Assembly: GCA_964515555.1 (NCBI GenBank)
Contig: CAZEVY010000023.1
Location: 1-56,423 of the forward strand
Direction of reading: 5' to 3'
Length of the DNA: 56,423 nt
Origin: CAZEVY01 sp964515555
Lineage (GTDB): Bacteria > Acidobacteriota > Terriglobia > Bryobacterales > Bryobacteraceae
Under the pieces are notes generated by a model. The model was given only the letters and a program-made list of their open reading frames with translations. It searched no databases and was not told the origin of the DNA. The position numbers and the translations under genes were made by a program. Positions 16,532 to 25,647 of this stretch are shown here, piece after piece; within the stretch, counting starts at the first letter, position 1, and every line of letters begins with the position of its first letter.

Positions 16532-17772
16532 CTCTGGTCGCGCGAAGCATCTTTGTCGCTATTGCGGCCTTTCCGGGCGCATGCGCCGATCTCAACACTC
16601 TCCCTTCCTGGCTGAAGCTCGGCGGAGAGCTGCGGGGGCGAGTGGAAGGCTCCACCAGTCAGGACTTCCTTGTCGGCCTCGACGACGGATACTACCTGCA
16701 TCGCATCCGCCTCAACGCGACCGTAAGCCCCAGGCCGTGGCTGCGTTTCTTCGCACAGGCGCAGGACTCGCACGCGCCCGGCTATCGCGCGCCCGCGCCG
16801 GCGAGCGTGGCTAATACGCTCGACCTGCGCCAGGCCTACGTCGAGGTTCGCGGCGCGGGCAAGGAGCACTGGGGCCTGCGCGCCGGACGCCAGGAGATGG
16901 GTTTCGGCGCCGAACGGCTCGTCGGCTACGGAAATTGGGGAAACGTCTCGCGGAGCTTCGACGGGGCGCGCGTTTTCCGGGAGTCGGCCCGATACCGGTT
17001 GGACTGGTTCGCGACGACGCTGGTTGTTGTTGACAAGGACCGCTTCGACCGCTTCCGCCGAACGACGCAGCTCTACGGCTTTCACGGCGCCTGGAAGTCG
17101 TGGGTACGCCAGGCGACCGTCGAGACGTATCTCTTCCACAAACATGAGCGCGGCATCGACATCGCTACGCCCGGCGTGCGTATCGCCGGGAAACTGCCGC
17201 ACGATTTCGACTACACCGTCGAGACGGCGGTGCAAGCCGGCACGGTCGGCGCGGAGGATCATCGCGCCTGGGCGGCGAGCGTGAACGTGGGCCGCATCGC
17301 GACCGCCGTCCCCGGGAAGCCGCGTGTGTACGGCATCTACTCGCACGCTTCCGGCGACGCGAATCCGGGCGACGGACGGCTGCACACTTTCGACAACCTG
17401 TATCCGACCAATCATCAGCACTACGGGCTGGTCGACCGGGTCGGATGGCGCAACATGCACGAGGCAGCCGGAGGGGCGCAGTGGATGCCCAGCGCCGCCT
17501 GGAGGGTCACCACGGCATACCACTCGTTCTGGTTGGCGACACGCGCCGACTTTTTTTATCGCGAGAACGGGACGCCCCTGCTGCGCAATGCGAACGCCTC
17601 GAGCGGGCACATCGGCCAGGAGGTGAATGTGTTTGCCGTGTGGACGGCGACCCCTCGGATGCAGTTGTTCTTCGGGCTGTCGCATCTTTTCGCTGGGCGG
17701 TTTCTGCGGGATTCCGGTCGCGGGTACGGCGCCACCGCGCCTTACGCGATGTGGCGGTTCAGTCTGGATTGA
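16528..17772 (+). CDS. AlgE-like (alginate_exp family) outer-membrane beta-barrel
   Basis: About 414 aa with a signal peptide (SIFVAIAAFPGACA). The remainder is a series of amphipathic beta strands typical of the alginate-export porin family: LKLGGELRGRVE, YLHRIRLNATVSPRPWLRFF, LRAGRQEMGFGAERLVG, and a final strand ending MWRFSLD. The strand-turn phrase LRAGRQE..G..R.VG is characteristic. It would form an outer-membrane pore for an oligosaccharide or redox substrate. The start is unresolved: no ATG/GTG/TTG lies near the signal peptide. CTG 16528 overlaps the DUF1552 stop, and the nearest standard start is GTG 16447, inside DUF1552. Either way it appears coupled to the DUF1592-DUF1552 pair. 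Confidence 0.8.
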   Translation: MTLVARSIFVAIAAFPGACADLNTLPSWLKLGGELRGRVEGSTSQDFLVGLDDGYYLHRIRLNATVSPRPWLRFFAQAQDSHAPGYRAPAPASVANTLDLRQAYVEVRGAGKEHWGLRAGRQEMGFGAERLVGYGNWGNVSRSFDGARVFRESARYRLDWFATTLVVVDKDRFDRFRRTTQLYGFHGAWKSWVRQATVETYLFHKHERGIDIATPGVRIAGKLPHDFDYTVETAVQAGTVGAEDHRAWAASVNVGRIATAVPGKPRVYGIYSHASGDANPGDGRLHTFDNLYPTNHQHYGLVDRVGWRNMHEAAGGAQWMPSAAWRVTTAYHSFWLATRADFFYRENGTPLLRNANASSGHIGQEVNVFAVWTATPRMQLFFGLSHLFAGRFLRDSGRGYGATAPYAMWRFSLD

Positions 17773-17862
17773 CGCAAACTGCGAATCGGACAAACCCCTT
17801 AACTGTTAACTTGCGTCCACCCGTAAAGATTCGGCGAAGACCTACCGAACTTAGTACTTCAA

Positions 17863-20800
17863 GTGGTGCCCGCAGTGCACCAGCGAGGCCGCTTCGTGGG
17901 CCCTCTACTGGTGATTCTGGCCGCGCCTGTTTTCGCGCAGTCAACCTCGATTCAGCCGCCGCTGTTATACATCGGTAATCGCGGACAGGCCGATCCGGCC
18001 GTACGCTTTCTCGCCCGAAGCACCGGATTCACGGCTCAGTTCCGTAGCGATGGCGTCGTGCTCCGACACCAGGGAGTAGAGACCGCATTACGTTTCGTGG
18101 GCGCCAAAGCAGGGGTGGCCGTCGAGGGCGATGGCATGCAGCCGGGGCGGGCCAACTTCTTCACCGGCGACTCGTCGCAGTGGCGCACCGGGCTGCCGAT
18201 GTATTCCGGCGTCCGATACCGCGGACTTTACCCGGGCGTCGACCTTGTGTACGGCGGGTCGGGCCGGAAGCTGAAATCCGAGTTTGTCGTTGACCCCGGC
18301 GCCGACCCCGGCGCGATCCGCCTCCGCTACGAAGGCCCGCGGTCGGTGCGCGTGGAGGCGAGTGGAGCGCTAGTGCTTGAAACGGCGTCGGGCGAGCTAC
18401 GCGAGGATAGGCCGGAGCTATACCAGGTGCTCGACGGCGTCCGGACGGCCGTCGACGGCGGCTTCGTTCTGCTCGACGAGTCCGTCGTCGGCTTCCGGGT
18501 CGGCGGGTACGACCGCACTCGCACGCTCTGGATCGACCCGGTGCTCACCTACAGCACCTATATGGGCGGGAGCCTGGGCGATTCGGCGACGTCAATCGCG
18601 GTCGATACTCTGGGGAACGCCTACGTGGCGGGCTGGACGGAGTCGATCGACTTTCCGACCGTGAGTCCGCGACAGGGATTCGCCGGCTCCATCGACGCCT
18701 TCGTCTTCAAGTTGAGCGCCGGCGGCAATACCGTGGTGTACGCGACGTTTCTCGGCGGCAGCCGCGACGATCGCGCCTACGGCGTGGCGGTGGACGCTTC
18801 GGGGGCCGCCCACCTGACCGGCTCGACCACGTCGACCAACTTCCCGGCGGTCTCGGCGTTCCAGTCGTCGATGGCGGGGGTACGCGACGCCTGGGTGGCG
18901 AAGCTCAATCCGGCGGGCAACTCGCTGGTGTTCAGCACGTACCTGGGCGGCGGCGCCTCGGACTCCGGCAACGCAATCTCCCTGGATCCGGCTGGCAACG
19001 CCTACGTGGCCGGCGAGACAGGCTCTTCGAACTTCCCGCGGCTGAACGCCTTCCAGACGCTCTATCGGGGCCGGCTGGAGGCGTTCGCCTGCAAACTGAG
19101 CGCGAGCGGCGGCATGCAGTACAGCACCTTTCTAGGAGGCAGCGGCGATGAACGCGCGCTTGGGGTGGCCGTGGATTCGAGCGGGGCCGCGTACCTCACC
19201 GGCGTAACCGATTCGTCCAACTTCCCGACCGCGTCGCCGGTTCAGTCGCTCAGCGGCGGCAGCCAGGACGCGTTCGTCACCAAGTTCAGCGCCTCCGGGA
19301 CGAGCCTGGTCTACAGCACCTACCTGGGCGGCAGCGGAGGAACGGCCGGGTTGCCCGAAGCGGGCTACGCAATCGCCGTCGACACCCGCGGCAACGCCTA
19401 CGTCGCCGGGGCGACCAGTTCATCGAACTTCCCGACCGCATCCGCTCTGCAATCGGCGCGCGGGGGCGGAGTGGACGGCTTCGTCACCAAGCTGAACTCG
19501 TCGGGATCGGCGCGAATCTACTCGACCTACCTGGGAGGAGTGAGCGCGGACTTCGTCAACGGAATCAAGGTGAGCGCCGCGGGCAACGCCTACGTGGCGG
19601 GCTACACGGCGTCGCCGAACTTTCCGCTGGCGCAGCCGCTGCAATCGGGGCTGGGAGGCGGCTACGACGCCTTCGCCGCGCAGATCAACCCGGCCGGGAC
19701 GCTGGGCTTCTCGACGTATCTGGGCGGCGCGGCGGCTGACGGCGCGGCGGCGATCGCCATCGACGGGGCCGGCAATTCCTACGTCGCGGGGCTGACTCAA
19801 TCGACGAATTTCCCCCTGGTCGCGCCGGCGCGTCCTTCGAGTTCGGGCGCCGCCGACGCTTTCGCGCTGAAGATCTCCGCGGCGGTGGGCGGCAATCAGC
19901 CCCCGGCGACGATCTCGGTGACTCCCGCCTCCGGCACGGGCGCCTCGCAAACATTCAGCCTGTTGTACTCGGACCCCGACGGGGCGCAGGACCTTGGAAC
20001 CTTGCAGGTGCTGTTCAACGCATCGTTAAACACGGCCGGCGCCTGCTGGATCGAGTACCGCCGCGCGGCCAACGAACTGCGGCTCATGAACGACTCCGGC
20101 ACGGGCTCGCTGGGGCCGCTGACTCCGGGCGGCGCGGGTTCGGTGCAGAACAGCCAGTGCGCGGTGAGCGCGGCCGGATCGTCGGCGGCGGTGAACGGGA
20201 CCAATCTGACGTTGAACCTGAGCATCACTTTCCTGCCGGCATTCGCCGGGGCGAAGCTCGTCTTCCTGTCGGCGACCGACTTCGGCGGACTGCTGGCCGA
20301 CTGGCTCCAGCGCGGGACCTGGACCGTCCCCGGCACGACCGGCGCCAGCGCGCCGTCGGCGGGCGTCATCAGTCCGACATCGGGCAACGCCAGCTCGCAG
20401 CTGTTTACGATCACGGCGACCGATCCCAACGGCGCGGGCGACATCAACTTCGTCGAAGTGTTGTTCAACAGCGGGCCGACGGCGGCGCTGGGCTGTTACG
20501 TCCGCTACGAGCGCGCGGGCGGCAATCTGCGCCTGTTCGCCGATAACGGCACGACCCTCTCGTCGCCCGCCGCGATCGGATCGGCAGCGCAGTTGCAGAA
20601 CAGCCAATGCGTCGTCAACGCTTTCGGCTCTTCGGTGTCGGCTTCGGGCAACAACCTGATCCTCAATCTGACGCTGGTGTTCCGGACGTCGTTTTCCGGT
20701 ACGCGCCAGTCGTTCGTGCAGGTGCAGGACAACGGCGGGCTCCGCCTGAACTTCGTCCAGACGGGAACCTGGTCGCCGCCTTCGACCAACCAGGCGCCAG

Positions 20801-23457
20801 CGGTGCTGTTCGTTTCCCCGTCGTCGGGAGGGGGCGCGGCCCAGGTATTCACTTTCGCGGCGGCGGACTCGGGCGGAGCCGTCACCATCTCCGAGGCGGA
20901 GCTGCTATTCAATCTTTCCGTCGAGCTGGCGGGCGCCTGCCACATCCGGTACGATCGCGCCGCCAATCAACTTCGGCTCCTGAACGATGCGGGGACGGCC
21001 GTGGCGGGTGTAGTCGTCCCCGGCTCCGGCGCCACCGCGCAGAACTCGCAGTGTACGATCGGGGGCGCGGGGAGTTCGGCGAACGCCACGCTGGGCGTGC
21101 TTACGGTGAGCGTGGCGATCACGTTCAAACCCGTGTTCCAAGGCGAAAGAACGGCCTTCGTAAACGCGACCGACAGCGACGGCCTGGCCAACGGGTTCCA
21201 GACGCGGGGTCAGTGGATTGTGCCGGCTGCCACCCCGCAATCGCCTCCCGAGGGAGTAACGGTGACACCGCCGTCGGGCAGCGCCTATGCACAGACCTTC
21301 GCGGTGACCGCGACGGACCCGAACGGACAGGCCGACATCGCGCAGGTGGAGGTGCTCTTCAGCACCAGCGTCAGCACGGCGTCGGCCTGCTACGTGCGTT
21401 ACACGCGATCGACCAATTCGGTGACGCTGTTCAACGACGCCGGAACGGGCGCCGCCGGCACGGCCGCGCTGGGGGCGGCCGTCGCGCTTCAGAACAGTCA
21501 GTGCGTCGTCAACGCGGCGGCGGCGGTGGCGTCGGGATCGGGGACGGCGTTCACCCTGAATCTGGCGATCGTCTTTCGCGCTGCATTCGCCGGCTCGCGC
21601 CAGATCTTCGCGCAGGCCGTGGACGCGGCCTCGCTGTCGCTGAGCTTTCTGGCCGTGGGAGCTTGGAACCTCCCGTCGGTCAGCGTTCCGCCGGTCCCCC
21701 TGTTCGTCACACCTTCGTCGGGGAGCGCCTCCCAGCAGGCGTTCGCCTTCACCTACGCCGACCCCAACGGCGCCACGGATGTCTTCCTCGCACAAATGCT
21801 GTTCAACAATGTGCTCAACACCAACAACGCCTGCTGGGTTCAGTACTACCGGAGCTCCAATGAGCTGCGCCTGCTCAACGACAATTCCACGGCCTTTTTC
21901 GGCCCCATGACACCGGGCGGGGCGGGCTCGGTGAGCAACTCGCAATGTACGTTGATCGCCTCGGGTAGCTCGGCGTCTGCTTCCGGGGCGCTGCTGACCG
22001 TCACCGTCAATGTCTTTTTCCGGACTTCGTTCGCCGGCGCGCGCAACATCTATACCACGGTGCGTGACGCCGGCGCCCTGTTCACCGACTGGACCGCTGT
22101 CGGCGCCTGGACGGTGCCGGCTGGAACGGCGCCGACGGCGGTGAATGTCTCGCCCGCTTCCGGATCGGGGGCGGCGCAGGTGTTTCAATTCACGGCCACC
22201 GACCCCAACGGCGGGCAGGACATCAGCTCGATCGAGGTGCTCTTCAACAGTTCGAACAGCACCGCATCAGCCTGCTACGTGCGGTTCGACCGCGTCAACG
22301 ACCTCCTGCTGCTTTTCGACGACGCCGGCGCCGGCGTTGCCGGCTCTGCCGCACCGGGCGACCGCGCCGCGCTACAGAACGCCCAATGCGTGGTCAACGC
22401 CGCCGACTCTTCATCGTCGTCGGCCGCCAACGACGTGACGCTGACGCTGGCCCTGGTATTCCGGTCGTCCTTCGCGGGCGCGCGCCCGTCCTTCGCGAAG
22501 GTGATCGATTCGGGCGGCCTGCAACTGGCCTTTCAGACGACGGGATCCTGGACGGTCCCATCGGGAAACCTGGCGCCGGTTTCGCTCTACGCCAATCCGG
22601 CGAGTGGCTCCGGACTCACCCAGGCCTTTAGCTTCGTCACCGCCGATCCTAACGGCAACCAGGACGTCAGCATCTTCAACGTGATCGTCAACAGCAGCCT
22701 CAACAGCGTCAACGCCTGCTGGGTGCAGTATTACCGGCAGCTCAACCAACTTCGTCTGCTGAGCGACAACATCGCCACGTTTTTCGGACCGCTGGTGCCC
22801 GGCGCCACCGGAAGCGTGCAGAACAGCCAGTGCATATTGGATGCCGCCGGGTCGAGTGTGATTACCGACGGGGCGCTGCTCACCGTGAATCTGGCGCTCA
22901 CATTCAAGACCGCTTTCGCCGGCGCCCGGCTCCTGAACGTCTCGCTGACCGATAACGGCGGCCTGGCCGGCGCCTACGTTGTCGAGGGCGCCTGGACGGT
23001 TCCCTCGGCGGTCACGCCGGCGGCGCCCACAGTGGTCTCGGTAACACCGTCGTCGGGGTCGGGCGCGGCGCAGACGTTCAGTCTGCTGTACTCGGACACC
23101 AACGGCAGCCAGGACCTCGCCGTAGTGCAGGTAATCTTCAACGCGACGCTAAACAGCGTCAACTCCTGCTGGGTGCAGTACTACCGCGCCGCCAATGAGC
23201 TCCGGCTGATCAGCGACAACATCCAGTCCTTCTTCGGACCGTTGACGCCGGGGGCGTCGAACTCGGTTCAAAACAGTCAGTGCATTCTCAACGCCACCGG
23301 CACGTCGGTCAGCCAGTCGGGGTCCAACCTGACGCTAAACCTGTCGCTGACCTTCAAGCCGGCCTTCGCAGGGCCGAAGGGGATCTTCCTGAGTGCGACC
23401 GACGCCGGGGGCCTGGTCGCAGCCTTCGCGCAGCGCGGCGCCTGGACCGTGCCGTGA
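17863..23457 (+). CDS. Giant secreted SBBP-repeat protein with eight C-terminal Cys-pair repeats
   Basis: A 1864-aa exported protein. The signal peptide is VGPLLVILAAPVFAQ. Residues 25-225 form the domain usually found before SBBP repeats (QPPLLYIGNRGQADPAVRFL, SGVRYRGLYPGVDLVYGG). Residues 225-680 hold SBBP beta-propeller repeats with the recurring phrase YSTYLGGS...A.AID..GNAYVAG.T.S.NFP. From residue ~681 to the end are eight ~148-aa repeats, each with two cysteines (ACWVQYYR-type and NSQC-type). The protein is probably a large adhesin or surface scaffold; this is inferred from architecture. GTG 17863 is used, with nearby GTG codons as alternatives. It is convergent with the beta-helix gene. 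No enzymatic domain is visible. Confidence 0.88.
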   Translation: MVPAVHQRGRFVGPLLVILAAPVFAQSTSIQPPLLYIGNRGQADPAVRFLARSTGFTAQFRSDGVVLRHQGVETALRFVGAKAGVAVEGDGMQPGRANFFTGDSSQWRTGLPMYSGVRYRGLYPGVDLVYGGSGRKLKSEFVVDPGADPGAIRLRYEGPRSVRVEASGALVLETASGELREDRPELYQVLDGVRTAVDGGFVLLDESVVGFRVGGYDRTRTLWIDPVLTYSTYMGGSLGDSATSIAVDTLGNAYVAGWTESIDFPTVSPRQGFAGSIDAFVFKLSAGGNTVVYATFLGGSRDDRAYGVAVDASGAAHLTGSTTSTNFPAVSAFQSSMAGVRDAWVAKLNPAGNSLVFSTYLGGGASDSGNAISLDPAGNAYVAGETGSSNFPRLNAFQTLYRGRLEAFACKLSASGGMQYSTFLGGSGDERALGVAVDSSGAAYLTGVTDSSNFPTASPVQSLSGGSQDAFVTKFSASGTSLVYSTYLGGSGGTAGLPEAGYAIAVDTRGNAYVAGATSSSNFPTASALQSARGGGVDGFVTKLNSSGSARIYSTYLGGVSADFVNGIKVSAAGNAYVAGYTASPNFPLAQPLQSGLGGGYDAFAAQINPAGTLGFSTYLGGAAADGAAAIAIDGAGNSYVAGLTQSTNFPLVAPARPSSSGAADAFALKISAAVGGNQPPATISVTPASGTGASQTFSLLYSDPDGAQDLGTLQVLFNASLNTAGACWIEYRRAANELRLMNDSGTGSLGPLTPGGAGSVQNSQCAVSAAGSSAAVNGTNLTLNLSITFLPAFAGAKLVFLSATDFGGLLADWLQRGTWTVPGTTGASAPSAGVISPTSGNASSQLFTITATDPNGAGDINFVEVLFNSGPTAALGCYVRYERAGGNLRLFADNGTTLSSPAAIGSAAQLQNSQCVVNAFGSSVSASGNNLILNLTLVFRTSFSGTRQSFVQVQDNGGLRLNFVQTGTWSPPSTNQAPAVLFVSPSSGGGAAQVFTFAAADSGGAVTISEAELLFNLSVELAGACHIRYDRAANQLRLLNDAGTAVAGVVVPGSGATAQNSQCTIGGAGSSANATLGVLTVSVAITFKPVFQGERTAFVNATDSDGLANGFQTRGQWIVPAATPQSPPEGVTVTPPSGSAYAQTFAVTATDPNGQADIAQVEVLFSTSVSTASACYVRYTRSTNSVTLFNDAGTGAAGTAALGAAVALQNSQCVVNAAAAVASGSGTAFTLNLAIVFRAAFAGSRQIFAQAVDAASLSLSFLAVGAWNLPSVSVPPVPLFVTPSSGSASQQAFAFTYADPNGATDVFLAQMLFNNVLNTNNACWVQYYRSSNELRLLNDNSTAFFGPMTPGGAGSVSNSQCTLIASGSSASASGALLTVTVNVFFRTSFAGARNIYTTVRDAGALFTDWTAVGAWTVPAGTAPTAVNVSPASGSGAAQVFQFTATDPNGGQDISSIEVLFNSSNSTASACYVRFDRVNDLLLLFDDAGAGVAGSAAPGDRAALQNAQCVVNAADSSSSSAANDVTLTLALVFRSSFAGARPSFAKVIDSGGLQLAFQTTGSWTVPSGNLAPVSLYANPASGSGLTQAFSFVTADPNGNQDVSIFNVIVNSSLNSVNACWVQYYRQLNQLRLLSDNIATFFGPLVPGATGSVQNSQCILDAAGSSVITDGALLTVNLALTFKTAFAGARLLNVSLTDNGGLAGAYVVEGAWTVPSAVTPAAPTVVSVTPSSGSGAAQTFSLLYSDTNGSQDLAVVQVIFNATLNSVNSCWVQYYRAANELRLISDNIQSFFGPLTPGASNSVQNSQCILNATGTSVSQSGSNLTLNLSLTFKPAFAGPKGIFLSATDAGGLVAAFAQRGAWTVP
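19903..23454 (+). repeat. Eight in-frame ~445-bp repeats within the SBBP protein
   Basis: The eight coding repeats start near 19903, 20350, 20794, 21241, 21685, 22129, 22570 and 23023, a spacing of 441-453 bp. Each encodes SP.SG...Q.F, a DPNG turn, a C-[WYH]-[VI]-x-Y motif, NSQC (NAQC in unit six), F..AF.G.R, and a closing G.W.VP. Units 1, 5, 7 and 8 carry CW and a GPLTPG-like loop. Units 2, 4 and 6 carry CYVR and an LQN motif. Unit 3 (CHIRYDR) is intermediate. Confidence 0.9.
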
Positions 23458-23476
23458 GGGCGCCGGGCGCCCCTCA
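23455..23476. terminator. Bidirectional hairpin formed by two convergent stop codons
   Basis: TGAGGG-CGC / GCG-CCCTCA pair with one bulge and a three-base loop. The outer TGA is the stop of the SBBP gene and the outer TCA is the stop of the beta-helix gene on the other strand. There is no T-run. The placement fits a shared terminator. Confidence 0.5.
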
Positions 23477-25414
23477 GGGAATCGTTAGCGTCTTGGTGTT
23501 CGAGTACGCCGAAGTGGTCACCGAGTTGAACAGCTGCACCCGATAAGAGTACACGCCCGGCGGCAGCGGCTCCTCGAACTCCTTGGCGTTGGTCTGGTTG
23601 ACGACGAACGTCCAGGCGCCCGACGGTTCCACCTTGCGCTCGATTCGATGGCCGGTGGCCTTTCCGCCGGAGGTGTCCGTCCAGCCGAGCCGCGCGATGT
23701 TCGGCGCCACTACGCGGCCGCCCAGAGTGGGATTCGGGAGGGGATTCACGGTGATGGCCTGCGTGACGGACGATGCGAGTCCGGCGCTGTCGGTAACGCG
23801 CAGTTGAACGGTGAAGGCGCCCACCGAGTTATACACGTGGCTTCCCGTGACGCCACTCGACGCGGTCCCGTCGCCGTAGTCCCACGACCAGGTCGCGATG
23901 GCGCCGTCGGGGTCGTACGATGAGGTCCCGCTGAAGGACACCGTCAGGGGCGCAATGCCGGAGGCGGGAAGCGCCAGAATGGACGCCACAGGGGCCTGGT
24001 TGCCCGACGACGGTCCTCCCCCCGCCCTCTCAAAGGCGCCGATGTCGAATACCCCGTCATTGGGGCGCGGCTCGGTGTTGCGCACCTTGAGGTACTGACG
24101 GAGGACCGCATTCTGGGGCAGGACCGACGGGTCCGGATTGCCGCCGGCGTTCACGCACTGAGATGCGGCGGAGAGATTCAGGCCCATTCCGACAGGATCG
24201 ACGAATCCTGGAGAGGAGCCCGCGATCATGGTGCCGTCGTCGACGATTTGTCCCAGGTACGTTCCGGCGCTCCTGCGAAAGCCGCTCTTGATCCAGTTCC
24301 GGCTGAGGCGGATGATTCCGCTGATTTCGGCGATGTAGAGCGACGAGCCTCCGCCTTCGGTCCAGAAAATGTTGTTCCTGGCTTCGACGGTTTCGTCCAA
24401 CGTCGACGGCCGAAACACCACCGTGATGTCGGTGCGGCGGGAGAACACGGTGTTGTTGTAGAAATGCAGCACACCCTTCCGGTAGATGGCCTGGTTGCCG
24501 TTGTCGCCACCGTACATCACGACCTGCCGATTGCCGTCGTTCCGGTTCTCGATGAGTACGTTTCCGTAGACGTGAGTCGTACGATAAGTCGCGTCGCTGT
24601 TGATTCGCGCGGTGCCGCTGTCGACCAGATCGAGCTGGCGGTTACCGCCCTCGATCCAGTTGTACCGGACCACGGTGCCGGCCGAGCGGTCCTTGAGGTT
24701 ATTGCCGGAAGACCCGGCCAGCGTCGGACCCATGTAATTCCCTTCGAAGAGAATGCCGAGCGCCTCCGTGTAGGTGTTGTGCTCCTTCTGGCTGCCGACG
24801 TTGCCGCCCCCAAAGATCGAGTTGCCGGAGATGACGATGTTCGACGACGAGTTCCCGACGAAGATCACGTTGCCGGAGTCGTGCAATACGTTGTTGCGAA
24901 TCGTGCACTGCTGGCATTTCTCGATGTAGACCGTGGCGGCTCGCACATCGTAGTTGCCCCAGGACCCGCCCGCGGACCGGAAACGGTGCGAGGTTCTGGA
25001 GCTGCGAATCTCCAGTCCTTCGATGACGATGTACTGCGGCATGGTGTCGGCTGGACGGCTCGCACCGCCGATCTTAATAATCCCGCGGTCCTCGTTCCAA
25101 AAGCTGAACTGCGACGAAGTGACGGCGTCGATCCCCTCGATGACCGGGAGCTCTCCCGCAGGTCCCGGGACGCCCTGGACGGTGATCGGAGCACTGGCCG
25201 TCCCTTGGCGGCAAATCACCCATTTTTCTTTGTACGGGGTAGAACGGTAATAAATGCGAACCGTGTCGCCGGGTTGCAGCGTCGTCCACGGGGCGGCGCC
25301 GATCGTGGCGAACTGTTTCCCGGGCCCAACTTCATAAACGGCGGCGGGGGCGACTCCCGCCAGTATCAACAGCCATGATGGCAGGAGGAATGTGAGGAAC
25401 TGAGTGTAACGCAT
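23474..25414 (-). CDS. Secreted parallel beta-helix protein with PKD and C-terminal Fn3-like domain
   Basis: A 646-aa exported protein starting at the internal ATG that gives a clean signal peptide (FLTFLLPSWLLILAGVAPAA). Residues ~25-430 read as a right-handed parallel beta-helix with short strand-turn units (IVIEGLEIRSS, CTIRNNVLHDSGN, NIVISGNSIFGG), as in pectate-lyase-like and NosD-like proteins. A PKD domain follows at about 465-550 (APVASILALPASGIAPLTVSFSGTSSYDPDG is split across its first strands). A final Fn3-like module ends the protein. Polysaccharide lyase activity is possible, but no catalytic residues can be assigned. It is convergent with the SBBP giant. Confidence 0.82.
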   Translation of the reverse strand: MRYTQFLTFLLPSWLLILAGVAPAAVYEVGPGKQFATIGAAPWTTLQPGDTVRIYYRSTPYKEKWVICRQGTASAPITVQGVPGPAGELPVIEGIDAVTSSQFSFWNEDRGIIKIGGASRPADTMPQYIVIEGLEIRSSRTSHRFRSAGGSWGNYDVRAATVYIEKCQQCTIRNNVLHDSGNVIFVGNSSSNIVISGNSIFGGGNVGSQKEHNTYTEALGILFEGNYMGPTLAGSSGNNLKDRSAGTVVRYNWIEGGNRQLDLVDSGTARINSDATYRTTHVYGNVLIENRNDGNRQVVMYGGDNGNQAIYRKGVLHFYNNTVFSRRTDITVVFRPSTLDETVEARNNIFWTEGGGSSLYIAEISGIIRLSRNWIKSGFRRSAGTYLGQIVDDGTMIAGSSPGFVDPVGMGLNLSAASQCVNAGGNPDPSVLPQNAVLRQYLKVRNTEPRPNDGVFDIGAFERAGGGPSSGNQAPVASILALPASGIAPLTVSFSGTSSYDPDGAIATWSWDYGDGTASSGVTGSHVYNSVGAFTVQLRVTDSAGLASSVTQAITVNPLPNPTLGGRVVAPNIARLGWTDTSGGKATGHRIERKVEPSGAWTFVVNQTNAKEFEEPLPPGVYSYRVQLFNSVTTSAYSNTKTLTIP

Positions 25415-25647
25415 ACTTTGCAAATCGACTAACAAGGCCGCGCCAGGCATCAGGAAATCCCTTACTTGGAACTACGAACCTCACCGTAACCTTAGCAGAA
25501 ACCGACCGATAGACCTATCCAAACGGCACTCGCGAGGGCGCCGTCGACGTGCCGCTCCGTAGCGGTCGCGCGAGGCGCCAGGAGTCTTCCGCGGCGGCCG
25601 CGGACGCGCCGGCGATGCCCGGACGCCGATCTCATGTTCCAGAGGCG

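Noticed and set aside
18291..18312. GACCCCGGCGC direct repeat
   Set aside because: It encodes the DPGADPGAIRL segment usual in SBBP-associated domains.
18540..19890. CRISPR-like regular repetition
   Set aside because: The periodicity is from in-frame SBBP protein repeats with degenerate DNA, not identical repeats with spacers.
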